Positions 26,031-34,411 of a stretch of 64,000 bases of DNA are shown piece by piece. The notes under the pieces are model-generated. The model was not told where the DNA came from and searched no databases. It worked only from the letters and a program-made list of their open reading frames with translations. Source of the stretch: Bryobacterales bacterium (lineage in GTDB: Bacteria; Acidobacteriota; Terriglobia; Bryobacterales; UBA6623); the NCBI GenBank assembly GCA_028819255.1, contig JAPPMB010000054.1, forward strand, positions 96,471 to 160,470, written 5' to 3'. The translations under genes were made by a program, and so were the position numbers. Every line of letters starts with the position of its first letter. Within the stretch, counting starts at the first letter, position 1.

Positions 26031-26533
26031 GGGGCGTAGTAGTCGGTGATCGTCAGTGCGCCCGATCCGGGATGGAAGGAGCGCACGCTCAGGCCGCCGT
26101 CGGCGGTCAGTTGGGCCTCGGCTCCCTCGTGGAGCAGCTGGACCTCCGGCTCGGGCGAACCCATCGCCGCCCGTGGCAGCTTCGCAGGTCCGGGACTCCC
26201 GAGCGGAAGCAACAGGACGACCGCGACGGCGGCCGATGCCGCCCCGAGGCCGACCGGGGCCGCCCAGCGTGGGATGCGGTTCCGCGGGGCGGGACCGCCC
26301 GTCTGGGCGAGCTCCACCCGGATGCGATGAGCCAGGGCCCGGAAGTCGACTTCGGGCGCTGGAGGAAGCGACCGGAGCTCGGCCCTCGCGCTGGCGTAGG
26401 CGGCCACGGCGGCCGCGCAATCAGGACACCTCGCTACGTGCCGGGCGACGAACCAGCGGCCGGGGAACGCCAGGTCGCCGCCCGCGAGCAGGCTGAGCTT
26501 GTGCTCGTCCGGGTGGAAGCCCTTCCGCCTCAC
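26027..26533 (-). CDS. Zinc-finger anti-sigma factor, membrane-anchored
   Basis: The 168-residue protein starts at GTG 26533, overlapping the sigma stop. Its N-terminal cytoplasmic domain has the ZAS motif HxxxCxxC (HVARCPDC) that binds zinc and holds the sigma factor. A single membrane helix follows (AAPVGLGAASAAVAVVLLLPLG), and the tail EPEVQLLHEGAEAQLTADGG would be periplasmic. It inhibits the upstream sigma until a signal arrives. The family is well known; the signal is not. Confidence 0.8.
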   Translation of the reverse strand: MRRKGFHPDEHKLSLLAGGDLAFPGRWFVARHVARCPDCAAAVAAYASARAELRSLPPAPEVDFRALAHRIRVELAQTGGPAPRNRIPRWAAPVGLGAASAAVAVVLLLPLGSPGPAKLPRAAMGSPEPEVQLLHEGAEAQLTADGGLSVRSFHPGSGALTITDYYAP

Positions 26534-27117
26534 AGCTCGCGCTCCTCCCGGTACTTGCGGAACTTTACGCGCGCGTTCGCGATGTGGGAGCGAACGGTTG
26601 CGGGAGAGCAGCCCATCGTCCTGGCCACCTCGGCAGCCGGGATGTCCTCGACGTCCCGGAGAAGGAGAGCGGTTCGCTCGCGGTCGGAGAGCAGTTCCAG
26701 CCCGCCCTCGAGCCATGACCGCGTCTCGCCGCGGATCGCTCGCCGCTCGGGGCTCTCCGTGCCGTCCGGAGACCTCTCGTCGAGCTCGCGGAACCTCACG
26801 CGGCCGCGCTTCCTCACGAAGTCCAGGGCCGTGTTGACGGCGATTCGATTCAGCCACGAGGCAGCCTTGCGGCTGTCCTTGAGCTGTCCCTTCCGGGTCA
26901 AGGCCTTGACCAGAGCCTCCTGCGTGAGGTCCTGTGCGTCGGGGACGTTTCCGACGATCCGGTAGATCAGGCGGAACATGCGACGCATGTGCTCGTCAAG
27001 CGAGCTCTCGTCCAGCACATCGGAGGCGCGAGGGTCGGCAGGCTGGCCGCGTTGCCGGTCACGCACCATCGGCGACCCAAAGCATGGCATGGCGATTGGA
27101 TCCACTCGTGATTCCAT
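26530..27117 (-). CDS. ECF RNA polymerase sigma factor
   Basis: The 195-residue protein has a sigma region 2 (FRLIYRIVGNVPDAQDLTQEALVKAL, here in two pieces) with the conserved DAQDLTQE, and a region 4 helix-turn-helix (LLSDRERTALLLRDVEDIP, then AAEVARTMGCSPATVRSHI). The linker between them is charged and short. It is the first gene of a three-gene set with the anti-sigma and an exported protein, all overlapping by 4 bp. ATG 27117 lies 89 bp from the divergent aminotransferase start, so both promoters share this gap. Confidence 0.9.
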   Translation of the reverse strand: MESRVDPIAMPCFGSPMVRDRQRGQPADPRASDVLDESSLDEHMRRMFRLIYRIVGNVPDAQDLTQEALVKALTRKGQLKDSRKAASWLNRIAVNTALDFVRKRGRVRFRELDERSPDGTESPERRAIRGETRSWLEGGLELLSDRERTALLLRDVEDIPAAEVARTMGCSPATVRSHIANARVKFRKYREEREL

Positions 27118-27206
27118 CTCCCTGCATCACTAGACGCGCGATGCCGCGTCAACGTGCATCCCCGGCAGCGCTCGACCGGCCGGTTGTTACACTCGAAATT
27201 CTACGC

Positions 27207-28364
27207 ATGCAGGTTGCCTCTCGTATCGGCCGAATGATCGGCGAAGGAGCGTTTGAAGTCCTGGTCCGAGCCCGTGCGCTCGAAGCCCAGGGCCGGGACG
27301 TCATTCACATGGAGATCGGGGAGCCTGACTTTCCGACCCCGCCGAACATCGTGGAGGCGGGCCAGAAGGCCCTCGCCGACGGCTACACGAAGTACGGCCC
27401 GACACAGGGCGATCCCGAACTGCGGGAGGCGATCGCGGAGTACATTGCCTCGACACGCGGCATCCCGTGCGACGAGTCCCGGATCGTGGTCACGCCCGGC
27501 GCCAAGCCCATCCTGTTCTACTCGATGCTCGCACTGCTCGAGTCGGGCGACGAGGTGCTCTATCCCAATCCGGGCTTTCCCATGTACGAGTCGGTCATCG
27601 GCGGGTGCGGAGCGCAACCCGTGCCTGTTCCGCTCCTCGAGAGCCGCGGGTTCTCGATCGATCTGGACCGCTTCGCCGATTCCCTTTCGGACCGCACGCG
27701 GCTGATCATTCTCAACACTCCCCAGAATCCCACCGGAGGCACGATCCCGCCCGAGGACTTGCGCGCGATCGCGGAGCTGGTCGTCGACCGGGACTTGGTC
27801 GTGCTGTCGGACGAGATCTACAACCTCATCGCCTTTGACGAACAGCCGACATCCATCGCATCCATCGACGGGATGGCGGAAAAGACCATCGTCCTTGACG
27901 GCTTCTCGAAGGCCTATTCGATGACCGGGTGGCGAATCGGGTACGGGGTGTTCCCGGAGTGGATGGTCGAGGCGATCTGCATGCTGCAGGTCAACTGCTC
28001 CTCGCACACGGCGAGCTTCACGCAGCGGGCGGCGCTCGAGGCACTCCGTGGCCCGCAGGACAGCGTCACCACGATGGTCGACGAGTTCCGGCGCCGGCGC
28101 GACGTCATCGTCTCCCGGCTCAACGCCCTCCCGGGCGTGCGCTGCGCCCGGCCCGGCGGGGCCTTCTATGCGTTCCCGAACTTCTCGGACACCGGCTTCA
28201 AGTCGGACGATCTCGCCGACCGGATCCTGCAGGAAGCCGGCGTAGCCTGTCTCACCGGAACCTCGTTCGGCGAGTACGGAGAGGGCTACCTGCGCTTCAG
28301 CTACGCCACCGCGCTGGATCGGATCGAAGCCGCCATGGATCGCGTCCGGGAATTTCTCGATTGA
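27207..28364 (+). CDS. Class I/II PLP aminotransferase
   Basis: The 385-residue protein has MEIGEPDFPTPPNI, GYTKYGPTQGDPELREAIA, NTPQNPTGGTIPPEDL, SDEIYN and the PLP lysine segment SKAYSMTGWRIGY. It resembles aspartate, aromatic or alanine aminotransferases of subgroup I-gamma and transfers an amino group to 2-oxoglutarate or a similar acceptor. Substrate cannot be fixed. ATG 27207 is used; a shorter start at M10 is possible. It may be transcribed with pcm 80 bp downstream. Confidence 0.9.
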   Translation: MQVASRIGRMIGEGAFEVLVRARALEAQGRDVIHMEIGEPDFPTPPNIVEAGQKALADGYTKYGPTQGDPELREAIAEYIASTRGIPCDESRIVVTPGAKPILFYSMLALLESGDEVLYPNPGFPMYESVIGGCGAQPVPVPLLESRGFSIDLDRFADSLSDRTRLIILNTPQNPTGGTIPPEDLRAIAELVVDRDLVVLSDEIYNLIAFDEQPTSIASIDGMAEKTIVLDGFSKAYSMTGWRIGYGVFPEWMVEAICMLQVNCSSHTASFTQRAALEALRGPQDSVTTMVDEFRRRRDVIVSRLNALPGVRCARPGGAFYAFPNFSDTGFKSDDLADRILQEAGVACLTGTSFGEYGEGYLRFSYATALDRIEAAMDRVREFLD

Positions 28365-28445
28365 GTTCCAGCACCGCACGGGCTTCGTCCCGCGGCTCCG
28401 GGTGACATCACGGCGGCGGGCCGACTGCTACGATGGGCCCGCCGG

Positions 28446-29168
28446 ATGGGTTCGCGCGTCGCAATCAGGTTGACCGCGGCGTTTGCGCTGGCGGCGCTCT
28501 TCGGATCCGCACAGCGGCACAGCGACCCTTGGGAAAAGAGGCGCGCACAGATGGTCCGGGAGCAGATCGAGGCCCGGGGAGTCCGTGATCCAGGCGTGCT
28601 GGCGGCCATGCGGACCGTTCAGAGGGAGCGCTTCGTTCCGTCGGAAGTGCGACGGTTGGCCGCCGCCGACAGCCCTCTGCCGATCGGCCACCATCAGACG
28701 ATTTCGCAGCCGTACATCGTGGCTTTCATGACCGAGCTGCTCCGGATTGAGAAAGGCCACCGGGTGCTGGAGATCGGCACCGGCTCGGGCTACCAGTCGG
28801 CGGTTCTGGCGGAATTGTCCGACCATGTGCACAGCATCGAGATCGTGCCCGCGCTGGCGGCCCGCGCGGCTGTGACCCTGCGCGAACTCGGATATTCGGG
28901 AGTCAAGGTCAAGCATGGCGACGGATATCTCGGATGGCCTGAACACGGCCCTTACGACCGGATCATCGTGACGGCCGCGCCGCCCGACATTCCAGAGGCA
29001 CTCGTGGAGCAGCTCGCGCCGCGCGGCAGGATGGTCGCGCCGGTAGGGCGCGATCCGGACTCGCAGCGCCTCGTGCTCATCACCAAGGACCGGAACGGAA
29101 ACGTGCGCCGACGGGACCAGTTGCCTGTGCGGTTCGTCCCCATGGTGTCCTCCGCCGACAGGAACTAG
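28446..29168 (+). CDS. pcm: Protein-L-isoaspartate O-methyltransferase with N-terminal signal peptide
   Basis: The 240-residue enzyme repairs isoaspartate in damaged proteins using S-adenosylmethionine. It has the family block ISQPYIVAFMTELL and the SAM-binding EIGTGSGYQSAVL followed by SIEIVPALAARA. Most Pcm proteins are cytoplasmic; this one starts with a hydrophobic segment (RVAIRLTAAFALAALFGSAQ) that looks like a cleavable Sec signal, so it probably acts in the periplasm. A periplasmic supply of SAM is a known difficulty for such predictions. The start ATG 28446 is the one that gives the signal. Confidence 0.88.
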   Translation: MGSRVAIRLTAAFALAALFGSAQRHSDPWEKRRAQMVREQIEARGVRDPGVLAAMRTVQRERFVPSEVRRLAAADSPLPIGHHQTISQPYIVAFMTELLRIEKGHRVLEIGTGSGYQSAVLAELSDHVHSIEIVPALAARAAVTLRELGYSGVKVKHGDGYLGWPEHGPYDRIIVTAAPPDIPEALVEQLAPRGRMVAPVGRDPDSQRLVLITKDRNGNVRRRDQLPVRFVPMVSSADRN

Positions 29169-29198
29169 AGCGTCCCACGGCGACCCGCCCAAAGCCCG

Positions 29199-30137
29199 CT
29201 ATGCGCCGGTCCGGTCGGACCGCCTGACCGGCGGCGCCGACTTTGCCGCCAGAGCGATGCCCGCGAGGACCGCTGCCAGTCCCGTCACCAGCGGTGTAGG
29301 GACAGGTTCGTCGAAGTACGCGGCCCCTTGGGCCACCCCGCTTATCGGGGTCAGGAACGAGAACGCGATGACCGTGCCGGGGGTGTGCTTGCGGAGCAGA
29401 TAGACCCATGCGAGCTGGCCGGCTCCTCCGACGACAATGCCCTGGTACGCGAGGGCGACCCACGTCTCCCAGGTCGACTCGGAGCGCACCATGCCGTCGG
29501 CGAGTGCAGCGTCTCCCAGCAGGAACAGCGGAAGCGACCCGACCATGGGCCAGAACACGGCCCTTGCGTAGGGAACCCTCAGCACGAACTGCCTGGTGTA
29601 GACCATGCGCATGCCCAGCAGCGTCGCCGCGAACAGAATCAGGGCGTTCCCGACCACCGGGTTGGGGGCGAGCACGCTCTCGGTGCGGGCCGAGAAAACC
29701 CAGGCCATGCCCGCGAACGCGACGGCCAGTCCTATGGCCCGGCGCGGGTTCAGGCGGTCCTCGGGCACGAAGAACGACGACGTCAGGTTGGCAATGATCG
29801 GATAGGTGTTGAACAGAATGGCGACGAAGAGCGGCGAGGTCAGGTCGGAGCCAACCTGCATCGCACTGATCTGCACGGCGTAGACGACGCTCAGCGATGC
29901 GAGCGGCCCCACCTCACGCCAGCGGGGGCGGAGATCCTCTCCTCGAACCAGCCCGATGATCCCGACGCTCGCGCAGCCGATTGCCACGCGGATGGATGCG
30001 CCCTGCATAGGCGGGAGAGACTGGAGCACAAGCTTGATCGCGACCGGATTCCCGCCTCGCACGACGGCGATCATGAGGCAGATCAGAGTCGAGGCGATCC
30101 CGAGGGGCTGCGAGATTCTGGAGGCCTTGGTGGACAT
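29199..30137 (-). CDS. EamA/DMT-family transporter
   Basis: The 312-residue protein contains about ten membrane helices arranged in two EamA repeats, with the first around 13-150 and the second around 165-300. Repeat landmarks are AVVRGGNPVAIKLVL, FFVPEDRLNPRRAIGLAVAF and YLLRKHTPGTVIAFSFLTPI. Members export metabolites or amino acids by proton coupling. The substrate is unknown. It lies convergent with pcm, 30 bp away, and 102 bp downstream (on the minus strand) of the epimerase-like gene. Confidence 0.85.
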   Translation of the reverse strand: MSTKASRISQPLGIASTLICLMIAVVRGGNPVAIKLVLQSLPPMQGASIRVAIGCASVGIIGLVRGEDLRPRWREVGPLASLSVVYAVQISAMQVGSDLTSPLFVAILFNTYPIIANLTSSFFVPEDRLNPRRAIGLAVAFAGMAWVFSARTESVLAPNPVVGNALILFAATLLGMRMVYTRQFVLRVPYARAVFWPMVGSLPLFLLGDAALADGMVRSESTWETWVALAYQGIVVGGAGQLAWVYLLRKHTPGTVIAFSFLTPISGVAQGAAYFDEPVPTPLVTGLAAVLAGIALAAKSAPPVRRSDRTGA

Positions 30138-30239
30138 GCCCTCGTGGACGCCCTTGACGCGGAACCCTCATCCGACCGAACGGCTCGGACCGCCCCGCGG
30201 ACGCTGCAGCCGCCGGACGGGCTCCCGTGAACTCGGGGC

Positions 30240-31082
30240 TCAGGTGCGCGCCCAGAGATCGCGCAAGAATCTCGTCCCGTCGATCGCTATTTCGTCCATC
30301 GAGCCTGCCAGGTCCCTCCAGATCGCCGTTGCCGCCGACAGCTCGGGGATGTGCGCGTTGAACGACTCAATGGTCATCCAGCGGTCGTAGCCGATCTCCT
30401 TGAGGGCGGCAAGAACGCCGGGCCAGTCGACGTGGCCGCTCCCCGGCACGCCACGGTCGTTCTCGCAGGTGTGCACGTGCATCAGGTGTTCGCCGCAGGT
30501 CCGGTAGGCGTCCGCAACGTCCTTGTCCTCGATGTTCTGGTGGAACGTGTCCAGCAGAATCCCTATCCGGTCGCTGCCGATCTCCTCCACGAACCGCACA
30601 GTGTCCGCAGCGGTGTTGAGGAAGTAGGTCTCGAAACGGTTCAGAGGTTCCACCGCCATAGTGATGCCGGTGTCGGCGAGATCGTCGTGAAGGGCCTGGT
30701 GGAATTCCACGCCCCACCTCCATTCGTCCTCGTTCCGGCGGCGGCCGGGAAGATAGCCCACCGGCGAGTGTGTCGGCCCAGCGATCTGTTCGGCCCCCGC
30801 TTCCGCGGCCGTGCGGATCACGTTCTTCCAGTGCGCCACCGTCCGCGAACGGACGGCGGCATCGTCGCTGATGGGATTGGTTCCGTCCGGGTTCACGGAG
30901 CAGAAATGGACGCTCAGCGCATGCGCCTCGCATGTCCTCCTGACGGCCGCCGTGTCAAGGTCCTCGGGCACGAACACGGGAATCTCGATCCCGTCGACGC
31001 CGACCTCCTTCAGATCATCGAACGGGTACTTGTCCGGCTCGAAACCGCCGGACCAGATCATCGTGTTTACACCGAACTTCAT
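30240..31082 (-). CDS. Ketose 3-epimerase-like TIM-barrel protein (D-psicose/tagatose type)
   Basis: The 280-residue cytoplasmic protein is in the xylose-isomerase-like family. The stretch EPLNRFETYFLNTA is diagnostic of the psicose/tagatose 3-epimerase branch. The metal-binding set is visible: E in VEPLNRFE, D and H in LLDTFHQNIED, H in HVHTCEN and E in TIESF. GSGHVDW completes the active site. It would interconvert ketoses at C3 with a divalent metal. No sugar kinase is adjacent. It is distinct from the exported barrel protein at 5785. Confidence 0.8.
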   Translation of the reverse strand: MKFGVNTMIWSGGFEPDKYPFDDLKEVGVDGIEIPVFVPEDLDTAAVRRTCEAHALSVHFCSVNPDGTNPISDDAAVRSRTVAHWKNVIRTAAEAGAEQIAGPTHSPVGYLPGRRRNEDEWRWGVEFHQALHDDLADTGITMAVEPLNRFETYFLNTAADTVRFVEEIGSDRIGILLDTFHQNIEDKDVADAYRTCGEHLMHVHTCENDRGVPGSGHVDWPGVLAALKEIGYDRWMTIESFNAHIPELSAATAIWRDLAGSMDEIAIDGTRFLRDLWART

Positions 31083-31118
31083 TCCGCCATGGGCCTCCGA
31101 CTCTCGAAGCCGACATTA

Positions 31119-31670
31119 TTACAGACCTGGCGAGCCGTCGGGCTGTCCCCAGCTGTTGGCCGAGATCACTCCCGTGTGGAGACCCATGGAAGTGAGACCG
31201 CCGTCGAAGCGTGCGTGCTCGACCTTCATGCACTTGTCCATCACGACCTCCAGGCCGGCGTCGATCGCCCGTTGCGCAGCTTGCTCGTGAATGACGCCGA
31301 ACTGCATCCAGATCACCCTTGCGCCGACCTCGATGCCTTCCTCGACGATGGCCGGAACGTATTCCGGCGCGCGAAAGATGTCCACGACCTCGACCGGCCC
31401 GTCGATTGCGCGCAATGACGGATAGCACTTTCGCCCTAGAATCTCCCTCTCGCGCGGGTTCACCGGGACAACGTCATACCCGCGGTTGGTGAGATACATG
31501 GCCACGAAGTGGCTCGGCCGCAGCGGGTTGGCCGAGAGGCCGACCATCGCGATGCGCCCGTACCTTCGCAAGATGGACAGGATCCGGTGCGGCGCATGCG
31601 AGAGCGGCAGTGTGGACTTGTCCGGGACGCTCCCAAGACTCCCCGGAAGGCTGCAAAACGCCTCGTCCAT
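31119..31670 (-). CDS. CoA-binding protein (YccU-like)
   Basis: The 183-residue single-domain protein has the CoA-binding Rossmann fold: RIAMVGLSANPLRPSHFVAM, then DVVPVNPREREILGRKCYPSL, then VEVVDIFRAPEYVPAIVEEG and VIWMQFGVIHEQAAQRA. The last part, DKCMKVEH, is the common C-terminal motif. Biological role is not established for the family. It is flanked by the epimerase-like gene 36 bp downstream and selB 21 bp away, all on the minus strand, so one operon of selB first and the epimerase last is possible. Confidence 0.88.
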   Translation of the reverse strand: MDEAFCSLPGSLGSVPDKSTLPLSHAPHRILSILRRYGRIAMVGLSANPLRPSHFVAMYLTNRGYDVVPVNPREREILGRKCYPSLRAIDGPVEVVDIFRAPEYVPAIVEEGIEVGARVIWMQFGVIHEQAAQRAIDAGLEVVMDKCMKVEHARFDGGLTSMGLHTGVISANSWGQPDGSPGL

Positions 31671-31691
31671 GCGGCCGGCGCACGCCCGGGG

Positions 31692-33596
31692 CTAGAGAAC
31701 TCTCCGCGCATCGCCGTCCCTTAAGGTTACCTTCTGCCGGTCGAAGTACTCCAGGAGCGGGATCGCGTACTTCCGGCTCACGCCCGCCATTGTCTTGAAC
31801 TCCCCCACGTTGATCCGCTGTCCCCGTCTTTCGGCCAGCTGCGCCCGCAAGGAGCCAATCGCGTCGCCGTGGAAGACAAGCTCTGCGCTCACGCGAACCA
31901 GAATCCCCTCCCGAAGCAGGGCTGCAAGCACACGGCGAGCCCGGGCGGCGTCAATGGGAAGCGAGGGGAGGAATTCCTTCAGTCTCGGCACACGCAGGCC
32001 CGCCTTGTCGAAGGCTGCGACCAGGCGATCGCGGGCATCGCGCTCGTCAGCCTGCATGCGGATTCTGTGACCGGACGTCCTGATCAGGTCGCCGTCCAGG
32101 GCCAGCTTTCCCGCCGCCGTGAGCCGCCGGATGACGCTGTCGGCGAAGAAGGCGGGTGCGTCCCCGAACTCGCTGCTGCGAATGGCCTCGATCGGGGCCC
32201 CAGCCTTCAAAGGATTCGCCTGGTGGAAACGCTTCAGAGCCCTCACCGCCCGGTCCTCCGCTTCCAGGGCCTTGGCCACTGAGCAGACCCACAACGGATG
32301 CGCCCGAAAGACCCGGACCTCGGGGCTTGCGCGTGCCGCTGCGAGCCATTCGGATTCCCTCTTGCCCGTCATCGCGGTCAGACTGGCTCCGGCGAGGCCG
32401 TAACGGCGGTTCCGGCACAAGGCAGAAAGGATGTCGGCTGGATGGCCCGCTTGGAGTGCCTCGAGTTCCGGTTTCCAATCGTCCTTGCGTTTTCGCCTCG
32501 GCGCTTGCGGAAGCAGCACGGTACCGCCCGCGATCGTCGTCAGCGGCGAGAACTGGCGAAGGATGAACGTGTCGCCCGAGACGCAGACCAACGGCTTGCT
32601 CAGGCGGAGCTGGACGAATCCGCGAGTCCCGGGTGCGATGGTCGTTCGCCGGCCGGCCGCCCCGAGAATGTACGCTCGGCCCACGGTCTCGGACGTGGCC
32701 AGATGAACGTGAACCGGAGCCGCGTGCTTCAGCGGCTTCGCAGAGTCCAGAAGCTCGATCCGGGCGTCGAACCGGTCTGTCGCCGCGAATCGCCCGGGGA
32801 CGACAATGCACTTGCCCCGCGCGAGCTCGGACCTGGCGACTCCTCCCAGATTGACCGCTGTGCGCTGGCCGGCGAACGCCGCCTGGACCTGCCCGCCGTG
32901 GACTTCCACGTTGCGGACGCGGGCCTGCCGACCGCCCGGCAGAATCTCGACCACGTCGTCAACCTCCAGCCGGCCGCTGGCAAGCGTGCCGGTCACGACC
33001 GAGCCGAACCCCTTCATGGTGAAGGCCCGGTCGACCGGCAGTCTCAGGAGACCGTCCGAGCTCCGCGGCCTGACGGCGCGTGCCCTGCTCGCGAGGTGGC
33101 GCCGCAGTTCCGGAAGGCCGGTCCCGGTCACGCTGCTGACCGGAATCACCGGCGCCGTCTCCAGGAACGACCCGGCTAGGTACTCCTCGACTTCCAGCTT
33201 GACCAGCTCCAGGATCTCCTCATCGACGAGGTCCACCTTGGTCAGCACGACGATCCCGTGGCGGATCCCCAGCAGGCGACAGATCTCGAAGTGCTCCCGC
33301 GTCTGGGGCATGACGGACTCGTCCGCCGCGACCACGAGCAGTACCAGGTCGATGCCGCCCATGCCCGCCAACATGTTCTTCACGAAGCGCTCGTGACCCG
33401 GCACATCGACGAACCCAAGCCGAACACCCGGCGCGACATCGAGGCTCGCGAAGCCCAGGTCGATCGTGATGCCTCTGCGCTTCTCCTCCTCCCACCGGTC
33501 CGTGTCGGTTCCCGTGAGGGCGCGTACGAGCGAGGTCTTGCCGTGATCGATGTGTCCGCTGGTGCCGACGATCACGTAGAGGGGTGCATTCTCCAT
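31692..33596 (-). CDS. selB: Selenocysteine-specific elongation factor SelB
   Basis: SelB brings Sec-tRNA to UGA codons next to a SECIS hairpin. The 634-residue protein has G1 ([13 protein letters not shown]), switch II ([15 protein letters not shown]), NKxD-type TKVDLVDEE, domains II and III, and C-terminal winged helices (residues about 400-634) that read the hairpin. ATG 33596 gives the canonical start right before [14 protein letters not shown]; longer frames upstream are not credible. It implies selenoprotein synthesis, but selA, selC and selD are not in the window and no selenoprotein gene is recognised here. Confidence 0.93.
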   Translation of the reverse strand: MENAPLYVIVGTSGHIDHGKTSLVRALTGTDTDRWEEEKRRGITIDLGFASLDVAPGVRLGFVDVPGHERFVKNMLAGMGGIDLVLLVVAADESVMPQTREHFEICRLLGIRHGIVVLTKVDLVDEEILELVKLEVEEYLAGSFLETAPVIPVSSVTGTGLPELRRHLASRARAVRPRSSDGLLRLPVDRAFTMKGFGSVVTGTLASGRLEVDDVVEILPGGRQARVRNVEVHGGQVQAAFAGQRTAVNLGGVARSELARGKCIVVPGRFAATDRFDARIELLDSAKPLKHAAPVHVHLATSETVGRAYILGAAGRRTTIAPGTRGFVQLRLSKPLVCVSGDTFILRQFSPLTTIAGGTVLLPQAPRRKRKDDWKPELEALQAGHPADILSALCRNRRYGLAGASLTAMTGKRESEWLAAARASPEVRVFRAHPLWVCSVAKALEAEDRAVRALKRFHQANPLKAGAPIEAIRSSEFGDAPAFFADSVIRRLTAAGKLALDGDLIRTSGHRIRMQADERDARDRLVAAFDKAGLRVPRLKEFLPSLPIDAARARRVLAALLREGILVRVSAELVFHGDAIGSLRAQLAERRGQRINVGEFKTMAGVSRKYAIPLLEYFDRQKVTLRDGDARRVL

Positions 33597-34379
33597 CGCG
33601 ACAGCTACTCCAATCTCCAGGCATTCACTTGCAGGCGTCGCCAATCGAGTCCTCGCGTGGAACTCGATCCATGCACAGTGCAGCAGCCGACGCTTCCGGC
33701 TTGCCGGTGAGAATATCGGCCACGGGAATTCGGACCGGCGAGTTTGCGTCCAGATCGGTGACCGCTCTCCACCGGCTGCTTCGACAGGACTCGCCCATCC
33801 GCGGGCCACTCCGAACTCCCAGATGCCGTATCGCTTGCGAGTCCCGAATTCGTCTGTCCGCCCCCGCTGCGAGTTCACTGGGCTCCACAGGTGAAGCATT
33901 GTGGCGCTTCGGAGCCGACCGGGCTGGCAGAGGCGCTTTGGAGTTCTCCCCTTGTGGATGAGTTGTCAGCGCCCGCACTGATCCGTACGCCACCGCTGCG
34001 GCTGCACCAACGGCCTTGGAGGAGGTCGACGGAGCCAAGACGACCTCGCCCTCTCGCCGACCTGAGTGCGCGGCCCCTTGTCCTCCCGTCGAACCGGGAT
34101 CCCACATTCCCAGGCTCGCCACGGTTTCAACAACGATCGTCACTGAGGGGCGCTCACTTGTCCGGACGGGACTGAGTTTCCGGAAAGAGCTCATTCACAA
34201 GTGTGGCAGTTTGCATCGCCGCCGGGGCTCTGGCGAATTCCAGTGCCCACGACCTGGGTGCACAACGAACCAACGTTGCGGGGCGAGTGGTGTTGTTGAC
34301 TTATGATTGATATTAATTCTCTATAGATTCTCCTGTTTATCCGCTATCTGCCGGATGGCGCTTGGCAAGCGTTCACACC
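33597..34379. other. Long intergenic stretch between divergent selB and VWFA genes
   Basis: About 780 bp without a credible gene. I looked for a selC tRNA and saw no T-arm or acceptor pairing. The right end (34285-34335) is markedly AT-rich and looks like a promoter zone, including TTGACT at about 34296. Confidence 0.4.
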
Positions 34380-34385
34380 TATAAT
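34380..34385 (+). promoter_or_regulatory. -10-like TATAAT for the VWFA gene
   Basis: TATAAT lies 26 bp before ATG 34412, a fitting distance for a short leader. The -35 candidate TTGGCA at 34362 is too close (12 nt), so the promoter assignment rests on the -10 alone. Confidence 0.35.
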
Positions 34386-34411
34386 CTCCATTGAAGGCAG
34401 ATTCCGGCGAC

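Noticed and set aside
30240..31082. Xylose isomerase or hydroxypyruvate isomerase
   Set aside because: The EPLNRFETYFLNT stretch fits the ketose 3-epimerase group better, and length is shorter than xylose isomerase.
33625..34194. 189-codon minus-strand frame upstream of selB
   Set aside because: Composition looks like GC-driven open frame; no signal, motif or ribosome site.
33597..34379. Possible selC (tRNA-Sec) beside selB
   Set aside because: No long acceptor and T arm pairing or a T-loop consensus could be found on either strand.
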